A DNA stretch of 17,866 bases from the NCBI GenBank assembly GCA_900175165.2, contig FWWN02000330.1, positions 1 through 17,866 of the forward strand, read 5' to 3'. A program made the translations under genes and the position numbers. Shown here piece after piece: positions 1-7,881 of this stretch. The notes below the pieces were generated by a model that worked only from the letters and a program-made list of their open reading frames with translations, was not told the origin of the DNA and searched no databases. The stretch's first letter is position 1. Each line of letters opens with the position of its first letter. This DNA comes from Rhizomucor pusillus (taxonomy: Eukaryota > Mucoromycota > Mucoromycetes > Mucorales > Lichtheimiaceae).

Positions 1-21
1 TGAAACTCGGTTTTGCACCGG

Positions 22-57
22 CCATCGAAGTTCCAGGTTCCATCGAAATTCCAGGTT
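22..57. repeat. 18-bp tandem direct repeat (2 copies)
   Basis: Two adjacent 18-bp units, 22-39 and 40-57, differ at one position (CCATCGAAGTTCCAGGTT and CCATCGAAATTCCAGGTT). They lie at the window edge, so the array may extend or belong to a larger element to the left. No coding role is apparent. Confidence 0.75.
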
Positions 58-155
58 TACTGTTAACAGCAGGGGATAATATCTCTAGGTCATTGGATAC
101 ACCTTATTGATTACTTGCGGCTCAAGATTATAACAGAAATGAAATGAAAATATGA

Positions 156-183
156 TCTCGATAACTACCCACTGTTATCGAGA
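156..183. repeat. 10-bp inverted repeat, 8-nt loop
   Basis: The arms TCTCGATAAC (156-165) and GTTATCGAGA (174-183) are perfectly complementary around an 8-nt spacer. The site could be a hairpin or a dyad-symmetric protein-binding site. No gene lies close enough to assign it a role. Confidence 0.6.
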
Positions 184-1402
184 ATGTAATCTACTTTGTA
201 ATGTATATACCAACTGACAGCACTCGATGATAATATACCGCATTATGACATGCAATACGTACGCATCGGCACTGTTGTAGACGCATAGTCTGCTGGAACG
301 TCGAACAGGATCGGTTTCACCACAATGGTTTGCAATGTCATTGGTGCAGTATTTTGGAAGTATAACATTAAGTTGCAGACGAAATGCTGAAGCGAATATC
401 AAAAGAAGAGATTCCAGTTGATTCGTCTTTCGAAACTTTTATATGCATGCAGAGAAAAAAATTAATGGAAACCTATGCGAAAGCTTGACATTTCTGGATT
501 TTAGTGATCCAAAAGGAAATCGAGCAGCAAAGATGGAAGTTGCACAAAGCGTTGCATCTTTTCGCGTGCTAGGTTCAATAAATTTCAGGATGAATTCGAT
601 GTTTGAGGAATATTTTCAGTGAATTCGAGGCGTTGTGCTACTCGCTTGGCCCTTATAAACCTCCATTCTCCGGTGGTCTTGCATCCGCTTCGCTACTGCA
701 AACACAGCGCCGTCGAATTCCCAGTTTATTCAGACCGGCGTTCGCATGAATTGATGCTTCCTAGTATACATATTAGTGATTTTTATTCTCCTTCTAAAGA
801 GAAAAAATTATTTTCTCCTCTCGAGAGGCAGCGTTTCTGTTTCTTTAACAGGCGACTGATATATTGTTACCGCAAGTATTTCAAAAACTTTAATGATAGA
901 GCGCATATGTTTCTGAAAGCACCTCGATATGGTTAAAATGTAGCATATGGTTGCCATTTTGAAGGCATCCGTGAATATGTGGTACGCCGTGTCGACCAGC
1001 AACCATCTTGTCCAGAGGCTTCAGCAGAGACATCGATGTTAGGGATTATGAATAAACACTATATTCTACTGTTTTTCTGAAGGCCATCATATGGCCCAAG
1101 TTCATTTCAAGGACAGGTGGCCCAGATTTCATTTTGGCGCATTTTCATGGGGTTGGCTAAGTTATTTTACTATGGCTCAGTTTCAGACTGCTAGCCCATT
1201 TTCTCTGGGCCTGGTTCCAGCCCTGTAACAAGATTGTCGGCTTTGTCGGAATGTTTCCGCCTTTCCCGTTCACGACGTCGGAAAGCGAGAACGTCTTTCC
1301 TGCCGCTTTCCGCCTATTTTCATTGGATGGTGGCAATTTCGATACATAACATCTATGCTCATGTGAGATGCACCATTTTCCCAGTATTTCATCACCTTTC
1401 AT

Positions 1403-2794
1403 ATGTCTGCAGAACAGCGAGTCTTGGGGGCATTTGAAAAGTATCAAGTGTCATTGCAGCTGGTCAAGTGCTACGGCGCAGTGGCACACACCGCCGTGAT
1501 CCATCATGCTCCTCGTCGGTCGAGTAGCGACGTCAAAGAATACTATCTAGGCCGATTGCATCCAGCTCTCGCTCGACTCGTCGAGAAACAGCCTTTACTT
1601 AGCGTTGCTGTGCGGGACGTGGACAAACCTACTGTGTGCTATGTCACTATACCCGATTTTGATCTCGAGTCCATCGTTACATTTGGAGAACTGGCCTTTT
1701 GGGAAGCAGATGCGCAAGCACATCGCCTGGCAGAACAATGCGATAAGGAGTTTGACCTTGATGACCAGTCATTGCCATTATGGCGCTTACATATTGACAC
1801 CCATCCTGATCGGCTGGAGGAATGCAGCGTCACGGTTGCGATACACCATGGCATGGCTGACGGCAAGAGTCTATCTATCTTTTGGCATGAATTGATGCAA
1901 CATCTCAACAGCAATATCAGCCCTTTCCAATGCCAGGGCCCATATATCATTCATAGCAACAGGAGCCCTATCAATCCACCGTTTGAGGAGCGCAACGGTC
2001 CCACACTAGGCTTCGTCGATGGAATCAAGTACAAAGCAAGCAAGCTTTTTCCATCTTGGTTTGAGACACCAAAAAATGCATGGCAAGGTGATCGACCGGC
2101 CATTATGGACAAGGATAGATCACGACACGATACTGGAGTGCGCGTTATCAAGCTTGGTGGCCCTGCATGGCCGAAGATATGCGAGACTGCAAAGGAGCAT
2201 GGTGTCACTCCCCACGCTGCGATCATGGCGGCCGTTCTTCTAGCATTTGTACAAGTCTATCCCGACGAGCAAGTCCTTGAAACCTATACACCGATCAACT
2301 GCCGCCCCTTCTGCCAGCCATCTATTCCTGGTGACGAGATGGGTAATTTCATAGGCTCATACGCCAAAGTTTGGACACTCCAATCGTTGAAGAACAAGTA
2401 CGATACATCATCTTTTTGGGAACTTGCTGAATTATACCATGCAAACTTGCGGGCTAACAAGATAGAAGCCGCCAAAGAAGTTAGATATTTGCAGCTTCAA
2501 AGCCGGTATCCTGAAGACTTTTGCGAACCTTGGTATGAAAAATGGCAGACATGCCGGATGGGTCGTTCGGGAGGCATTGAGTTCTCTGACCTCGGGCGAT
2601 CCAATTTGATGAACGTCCGCGAAGTCTATTTTTGTCAAAGTGCTCAGATGTTCACAATCGGGTGGGGTGTAAATACGATTAGCACCAAGGATTGCATGTA
2701 CGCAACTCTCAGCTTCCAAAAGGGAGCACTAGACGAAACCAAACTCGAGGCATTTGGGCCTGCTATCCTTGCGAAGTTAGAAGCCAGTATTTGA
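1403..2794 (+). CDS. Alcohol acetyltransferase-like acyltransferase (AATase/condensation fold)
   Basis: A single uninterrupted frame of 463 aa. The protein begins with a segment resembling the 'LG.FEKY' start of AATase-family proteins. It carries the HHxxxDG signature of CoA-dependent acyltransferases as HHGMADG at residues 148-154, with the second His (149) expected to be the catalytic base. This fold is shared by alcohol O-acetyltransferases, BAHD enzymes and NRPS condensation domains. Family knowledge predicts transfer of an acyl group from acyl-CoA to an alcohol or amine; the actual substrate cannot be read from sequence. A later GNFIGSYAKVW segment fits the C-terminal half of the fold. 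Length is normal for a stand-alone enzyme and there is no signal peptide. I chose the ATG at 1403 because it places the conserved N-terminal block correctly. It is the only confidently intronless gene in the window. A poly(A)-like AATAAA lies about 150 bp past the stop. Confidence 0.82.
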   Translation: MSAEQRVLGAFEKYQVSLQLVKCYGAVAHTAVIHHAPRRSSSDVKEYYLGRLHPALARLVEKQPLLSVAVRDVDKPTVCYVTIPDFDLESIVTFGELAFWEADAQAHRLAEQCDKEFDLDDQSLPLWRLHIDTHPDRLEECSVTVAIHHGMADGKSLSIFWHELMQHLNSNISPFQCQGPYIIHSNRSPINPPFEERNGPTLGFVDGIKYKASKLFPSWFETPKNAWQGDRPAIMDKDRSRHDTGVRVIKLGGPAWPKICETAKEHGVTPHAAIMAAVLLAFVQVYPDEQVLETYTPINCRPFCQPSIPGDEMGNFIGSYAKVWTLQSLKNKYDTSSFWELAELYHANLRANKIEAAKEVRYLQLQSRYPEDFCEPWYEKWQTCRMGRSGGIEFSDLGRSNLMNVREVYFCQSAQMFTIGWGVNTISTKDCMYATLSFQKGALDETKLEAFGPAILAKLEASI

Positions 2795-2891
2795 GAACCA
2801 CATACATTGATATATAGACATTTTGATATACTTAAAAAAATTAAAACTGATCATCTACCACATACTCTTCAAGTTTCGATGTTGCGTTTTA

Positions 2892-3399
2892 CTGTATTTT
2901 GAAAAGTAATTTGCAGTGAAGAAACAGAATGCGGTCGTCATAAAAAAATAAATGGAATAATAATAAGTAATGTAGAAATGCACAAAGTGGTAATGTGACG
3001 AAATGAAAAACACCGTTAGTATCCAGCTATTTAATTTATGGTTAAAGGCTTACCTTGAGAGTATCCCCGGGCTGAGGCAGGGAGACTGCCACTCGCCCCA
3101 TCTAGGGTGGTGACGGTTGTGAGGCCGCATCCCATAATGTATGGGTATATCAGCGGCAGGTGTGGAGACCAAACACCGGTGCAGCAAGGCGCAGCGGAGA
3201 AGAGGAAGGTGAGAACAAGCGGAATAGAAGACGACGAGCAGCACAAACAGGAGCGAACAGAGCCAGGAAAACCTTGACGGGCGAAGCAGGAAAAAACGTG
3301 GCAGGCCTGAAGAACACGAAGACTTGTGGCTTCATAACAGACTTGTACGGAGACGCACGTCGTCAACAGTCTGTGGAGCGACTTCGTGCGAGCGTGCAT
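2892..3399 (-). ncRNA. Candidate spliced minus-strand transcript (small ORF or lncRNA)
   Basis: On the minus strand a donor CTCAAG|GTAAGC lies at 3054/3053. It is followed 37 nt on by a perfect fungal branch-point sequence TACTAAC (3021-3015). The first AG after it is TACAG ending at 2892, implying a 162-nt intron. Upstream of the donor a 122-codon frame begins at 3399. After splicing it would read only about seven more codons before a stop. The branch-to-acceptor distance (about 124 nt) is much longer than in the other introns here, which weakens the case. No protein family is recognised. A non-coding RNA, a small orphan gene, or chance splice signals in a transposon remnant are all possible. 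Confidence 0.22.
2947..2952 (+). terminator. Candidate polyadenylation signal (AATAAA)
   Basis: An AATAAA hexamer in AT-rich DNA about 150 bp downstream of the acyltransferase stop codon. It is a plausible 3'-end signal on the plus strand. The assignment rests on motif and position only. Confidence 0.4.
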
Positions 3400-3440
3400 T
3401 TACATAGCAGTTCGGCTAAGATCTCTTTCTGGTATCCCCG
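3061..3440. repeat. GC-rich segment flanked by 9-bp direct repeats
   Basis: GTATCCCCG appears at both ends (3061-3069 and 3432-3440) of a segment whose base composition differs sharply from the DNA on both sides. This resembles an insertion with a target-site duplication. No terminal inverted repeats or transposase are visible. A 9-bp repeat can also occur by chance over this distance. Confidence 0.25.
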
Positions 3441-4256
3441 TCTTTTAAGACAATATAGTGCTTAACCGTGGGTAAAACAAAGTGTGTTCCAAAGAGCTCT
3501 GGAGGACTAGACCTTTCACTCTTGTTCGTTGTCCTCTAATAAGGACACTTGACTCCTTAGCCCCGAAAGTCCCTTTTCCTGTCGAGCTCAAAACAATGTA
3601 ATGACTTGAACAAAAGGGTATGTGTCCCTAGACTTCCCGTCGAGCTTTTAAAAACGTGATGATCTTGAAAATGACACTAGATAGTAATCAGTTCGCAGCG
3701 CAATATTTCCACGAATTGACGACATCAACTATCACAGTGCAGGGAGAGCACACAATGGCTTCTCTGGGAAAAATCTGAGAAGCAATATAAGCCAAGCATT
3801 GCTATAAAACAAAGGGTTTAGCCTGAACGCATAAGAGTCCTTGTCTAAGTATGCGAATATCCGCCTTGAAAAGTATGGTTTACATTTTTATCTGCAATGG
3901 AAATAACAATATCACCAGCGGAAACCGGAAATATCCAGAATTCATGAGGACGGTTCTTTTCGAAGCAGTCTGCTAATGGATCTCGTAAAGTACTGGGCAT
4001 GCATGTATGTTTTCCAAAGTTCCCGATACTTTACAGCGCTTAGTTGTTGCAACATCGTTCAGCTCCGTAGCATTCTCAGAATAACCGTAGCCGATTGCTT
4101 TACAGCACAACCGTTGTTGTAGATAATAACGTATTCTTATGTGACAGCTGATCGTAACTAGTTACAACATGCAATGCATTAAAGCTGCAGCGATCCATCC
4201 AAAATATTTAGAAGTGATATTGGTGAAAAATATGTACATCACAAATGACTTTGTGT

Positions 4257-5139
4257 TTAGAAAGGGCTGTTTGTGGAATCCTGTGATTGTTGACGTTGAC
4301 ATTGCACGCAAAGTGGTGAACTAGATCCGTTGTTATCGTCGCGGTTTTGCGACGACGCAGCAATCTCCAGTGCCTTGATACGTTTCTTGTATTCAGCTTC
4401 TTTTGCTAGCCAACTCTTTTTTTCCGATTCCAACAGCGCGTTATTTAATACAAGTTTTGCATTTTCCGTTTGCAGTGCGTTGACTCGATTTTCGAGATAT
4501 TCGATCTTTAAGAACTTCTTCATTCTTGACCTCCGTGCAGCAAAAGTATTCTAGTCGATGCCCTCCATTTAGATGCGGGTTTATCTGATATTCTTTGCGG
4601 TTGCATACCCTTCTCCTTCGTAACGTCTCTTCATCCAATGTGCCATCTTCTGCAGGCTCCGGTTCGGGGAGCCGTTTGACTCCTCTTGGCTTTGGCAGAG
4701 GTTTACGACTGACCATGGTTTCCGCCTCGTCTTTTCGATCCAGATGTAGTTCCGCAGGTGGTTTATCGTTACCTCCCCAAGATATATTAAAGACTGCAGC
4801 AGCAGCAGCAGCAGCGGCGGCGGTGGCGGCGGTTGCGCTGGAGCTCTCCGTACTTGGACTGCTTGCACTGTTTACCGTACTTGCTAAGGAGCTCTGATGA
4901 CTTTGAGCACTTGTTGGATTCTGTGAAATAATTATATCATTGTCTTTCTGCTGCAGTTGTGGAGAATCAGGTATAGATAAATTGTCAACATCTTGCCAAA
5001 GAAGATCGGCGTTGGGGCTTTCTGAATTCCTCTGCGTTGCATCCATATCGGTTGCTCGTTCCTCAGTAACATTCTGAGCCGTTACGTTCGCAATGTCGAG
5101 AGTAGGAAATAAAGCATTCAAGCTGAAGTGAGTTTCCAT
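4257..5139 (-). CDS. bZIP transcription factor, Gcn4/Cpc1-like
   Basis: Two exons, 5139-4609 and 4550-4257, separated by a 58-nt phase-0 intron (GTATGC...CTAG), giving 274 aa. Joining them restores a complete bZIP domain. Four Arg (174-177) precede N178-T-F-A-A-R-R-S-R186, then leucines at 196, 203, 210 and 217, exactly the N-x7-R-x9-L spacing of the family. The NTxAARRSR core matches the Gcn4/CPC-1/CpcA subgroup, which activates amino-acid biosynthesis genes under starvation by dimerising on TGACTCA-like sites in the nucleus. That pathway role is inferred from the basic region only. The N-terminal part is acidic, Ser/Thr/Gln-rich with a poly-Ala run (GCT/GCC codons, near 4795-4840), consistent with an activation region. 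Start at 5139 is the first ATG in this frame. An overlapping uORF precedes it. The product otherwise looks intact. Confidence 0.88.
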
Positions 5140-5240
5140 GATAAGTTGGTAAAATTTGGCTTGACTAAGGCCAGTTTCTGCTTATAGACGCCGAAGTCTA
5201 AATTCATTCCCTCACAGAAACTCGAGAATATCATCGCCAT
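5118..5240 (-). promoter_or_regulatory. uORF overlapping the bZIP start codon
   Basis: An ATG at 5240 on the minus strand opens a 40-codon frame ending at 5118, beyond and out of frame with the bZIP ATG at 5139. A second in-frame ATG lies at 5234. If included in the mRNA, ribosomes initiating here would bypass the main start. Regulatory uORFs in the leader are a known property of GCN4, cpc-1 and cpcA. Whether this one functions depends on the transcription start, which I cannot see. Confidence 0.45.
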
Positions 5241-5387
5241 GTTATCTCCTACTAAATGGACTGGTTCTCGCTCGTACGTGATAGATATAATATTCAGAAT
5301 CAAAGTAAACCTTTACAATATGGGAAAATAAGGTACAGTAATAAGATATCGGAGGGAGGAGAATCGTCCATGTAGCATAAAATATGG
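5140..5387 (-). promoter_or_regulatory. Short tandem intergenic spacer (gene end plus bZIP leader)
   Basis: Only 248 bp separate the stop of the upstream minus-strand gene from the bZIP start. The stretch must hold both the 3' end of the former and the promoter and leader of the latter. It is AT-rich, with a TATA-like ATTATATC near 5284-5291 on the minus strand. Two further ATGs (5378 and 5371, minus) open frames of about 22-24 codons. I see no TGACTCA element. Confidence 0.4.
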
Positions 5388-7781
5388 TTATCCAGAAAAA
5401 TCACTGTGGGTATTTCTGCGTCGGTGGCGTATACTGTTCAGCAATGCCATAGCTGCTTCTGTCACAGACTCGTCAGCATCTTGATCTCGCTGAGGTCTGC
5501 TTTCTCTGGTTTTCCGAACACTCGACCTCTGTTTTTTATGTGACAAGTTCATGGGAATTCTGACGAGAAAAAGAGCGTGCAATGTGACTTACCCTGTCAT
5601 CGCGAGATATCCTGTCTGCAACTTGTCCTCGACGCAGTGGATGGTTTCGAGGAACGTCGCTGATCGGTTGAGACGCGACAGTTGGTATATTCGATTGATC
5701 ATTAAGATAGGATTGCGCTGCTCCTTCTCTAGAATGCAGCAAATTACGTTTGGTTGATCTGGAGGATTCTGAACTGGCAGACACGTCTTCCCGCCGATAG
5801 TGATCAACATCATTAGTATAATTCACTGCTTCGCGATATCCTCCTAGATGCTTATTGCCGTCCGTTTTTGCAGTCTGCATTATAGCGCTAGAGCGCCTGC
5901 GAGTTTTTGCGTGGACAGCGTCGGCTCTGGATGTATAGGTATCGTCAACTTGTTGGGAAAGGCTGTTTTCAACGGTTCTTCCATGGTTTCGCAAATCGAT
6001 AATTCTCGAGGATCTACGCTCCCTGGCATCGGCCCCGCTGCCGCGGCGTTCTTCATGTCTCTTTTGGATATGATTCATAAGGATCCTTTGACTCGTTTTG
6101 GACTGCAAGTTCATGTTGGACAGTTCGTCTAATTCCTCAAACTGGTTTTCAATCTTATCCTCACGAACCGGAGTATGATTGAAGCTGCCAGACCAATCAG
6201 CTGCGCGAGGGCTTCCCCCTGGTAAAGATGCAGTGCGATTTCGCTTCGACTGAAAGTTAGAGTAATGTCTTTCATCTTTGCCAGCTGGAACAGATATTGC
6301 TCGTTGACGTTCAGGTGTGAATTCCATACGTCCAGCGTGATTTATTGAAGAATTTGGATCGTCATTTCTGTGAACTTTTGATCTTGTAAAGTTCAAAGCA
6401 CTTGTTTGTAAGGCCGGGTCTTCATCTTTGCCAATTGAAGAAACGTTCGTGTTTGTATGAATGGTTTTGCGGCGATTACGTCCAGTAACATACGATATCT
6501 CATGAGCAGTAATGGGGATATCTTTGGAAGATTTGTTCTGATCGTGCTTCTCATTGTCTAACAAGGTACTTGCACGGTTTTTTAAGACAGAAAGTCGTCG
6601 TTCCAACAATGCATCAGTGTCGCGTCGCAAAGCTAGAATAGCATCCATGTCGACACTATGTCGTTTTATCTCGTCAGATTTAATCTTGACCGGTTGAATA
6701 TGTTTTGGCCTTTCTGCAGATGATTCGTTGGTATTTACAGCGAAAGGTCGATGTTTAGCATCCAGTACTGATTCTTCGAGCATGGACCGTTCCATCACGT
6801 CAAGCAGCATTTTTGTCTTTTGCATCGATCGTGAAAGAATCTGGTTCATTTTCCGATCATTCTCTGTGATATCGTAGCTGCTCGAATCCTGGCTATTGTT
6901 ACGCGGGTGCTGCATGTATATGACAGATGATTCAGAACTGCGTCGGGCACTTTGTCTAGCACTTGAGGATCCAACCGTATTCCCTACATCCGCGTGGACC
7001 GAAAAATTTCTGTTCTTGGAGGGCCTGTTAGTATCCTGTCTAGGTTCAGAGATATTGATCTTAGAAATATCGACAGGGCTACGTGGACTGGCTGGCTGCG
7101 GTGATGGTGCGCGCGATCTGCTATCACTCGTCTCTACACTAGCACAGCCCGATTCAGGCTTTATTAGCGTACAAGCGCACGACCAGTGATTTGCCCAACC
7201 TACCTTTGGGTATTCATCCTGCTTTCTGTACGCGGAAGTCTGCTTCCAGGCCTAGACATTATCTCTTCAAGCATAGCGGGATCAACAAAGTCTTTAATAT
7301 CACTCGTAGCAAAGTTCAGTGGCACGTCTTCCTCTCCTGCAACCGGCACGTATAGATTAGAAAGAGAATGCTACCATTGCTTGATACGCTACAAACCTGT
7401 CATAAGCTTTTTGAAAAGCATGACACTTTCACTCCTGTTTTCCCCTCTGAACAGCCATGGACTGGGAGTCTCTCGATCTCGTCCGAGAGTGCCACGCTCG
7501 GATAATGTGTCAGATAATGATAGGTCTGAAAATCGATTCCTACGCTGAGAATGCAGTTCTGAATCGACGGACGGGGAGCGTACACTGGGAATTGGTGTTA
7601 TAAGACTGCGCAGGAATTGCCGGACTTCATCGTCGTCGAGGCTACGTAAACTGATACGGTATTCCGAAGGGTCTTGCGCAGAGTCTCGATTCGTAGTGAG
7701 TGGCGAGCTGCGATAGTCCTGCATGAGGTAGACATTGTCTAATTCATTGTGGTCTCTGCTTCTTCGGTGAGGGTGCCGCAT
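5388..7781 (-). CDS. Ser/Arg-rich, largely disordered protein of unknown function
   Basis: Four exons: 7781-7397, 7336-7204, 7138-5593 and 5528-5388, joined across introns of 60, 65 and 64 nt with good donors (GTTTGT, GTAGGT, GTAAGT). They total 734 aa. I do not recognise the family. The protein is hydrophilic and rich in Ser, Arg, Asn and Asp, with many basophilic-kinase-like sites (RRSS, RRGS, RRLS, RKT). There is no signal peptide or membrane segment. Likely helical or coiled segments lie near residues 262-292, 337-367 and 502-537. The start at 7781 (MRHPHRR) was preferred to an in-frame ATG at 7835, which would leave only 46 bp to the divergent NSP1 start. The C-terminal exon depends on the 64-nt intron; if unspliced, the frame ends after 18 further codons at 5536. 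A cytoskeletal, cell-cycle or signalling scaffold would fit the composition, but nothing demonstrates it. Confidence 0.68.
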
Positions 7782-7881
7782 GATAGATTGGAGAGTAAAG
7801 AGGGCGAATTTAAACCTCAGATTCAAGAAGCCCAAAAATTCGTGGGACGCGACCCGCTTTGTCTGCTACTTTTCCGTCGCA
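7782..7881. promoter_or_regulatory. 100-bp divergent promoter
   Basis: The start codons of the unknown disordered-protein gene (minus) and of NSP1 (plus) are only 100 bp apart. Both core promoters and leaders must fit in this space, or the two transcripts overlap at their 5' ends. I see no clear TATA box. Such head-to-head spacing often gives co-regulated expression, which is an inference here. Confidence 0.6.

Larger units (their letters stand above)
1..1402. other. Upstream intergenic region, no supported gene
   Basis: I find no convincing gene here. The open frames are short, lack recognisable motifs, and several begin with non-ATG codons. What can be seen is an 18-bp tandem duplication at 22-57, a 10-bp inverted repeat at 156-183, and adjacent small palindromes at 799-828. 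The last few hundred bases before 1403 presumably hold the promoter of the acyltransferase gene, but I recognise no specific site. A transposon remnant cut by the window edge is possible at the extreme left, without proof. Confidence 0.5.
2795..4256. other. Convergent intergenic region with GC/purine-rich island
   Basis: This 1.46-kb stretch lies between the 3' ends of two convergent genes. From 2795 to about 3045 it is AT-rich. From about 3055 to 3440 it is distinctly GC-rich and on the plus strand purine-rich, unlike its flanks. The direct repeat GTATCCCCG occurs at 3061-3069 and 3432-3440 and brackets that island. An imperfect duplication (about 3578-3615 and 3636-3675, sharing GTCGAGCT) follows. 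From 3680 to 4256 I see no gene. A stem at 3985-4034 is the only further structure. The island has open frames on both strands (122 codons minus, 101 codons plus) with no family resemblance, so I do not call a CDS. Confidence 0.5.

Noticed and set aside
619..936. 105-codon plus-strand frame upstream of the acyltransferase
   Set aside because: No motif, low-information composition, and the sequence contains dense small palindromes; not supportable as a gene.
3048..3150. Possible U1 or 5S-like RNA (CTTACCT and GGGAGACTGCC strings)
   Set aside because: No U1-70K loop or consistent 5S internal control region; the CTTACCT string is better explained as the complement of a splice donor.
3410..3465. 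U2 snRNA-like string (GGCTAAGATC followed by GTATC)
   Set aside because: Only short matches; the branch-site-pairing GTAGTA box and an Sm site are missing.
5118..5303. 61-codon frame as an N-terminal exon of the bZIP gene
   Set aside because: It starts at a TTG, is out of frame with the main ATG, and no donor/acceptor pair joins it in frame without a stop; kept only as an ATG-started 40-codon uORF.
5560..5592. 33-nt intron (GTAAGT...CGTCAG) in the disordered-protein gene
   Set aside because: Too short for this genome, where introns are 53-79 nt; the 64-nt intron using the same donor and the next acceptor fits length, phase and the final exon.
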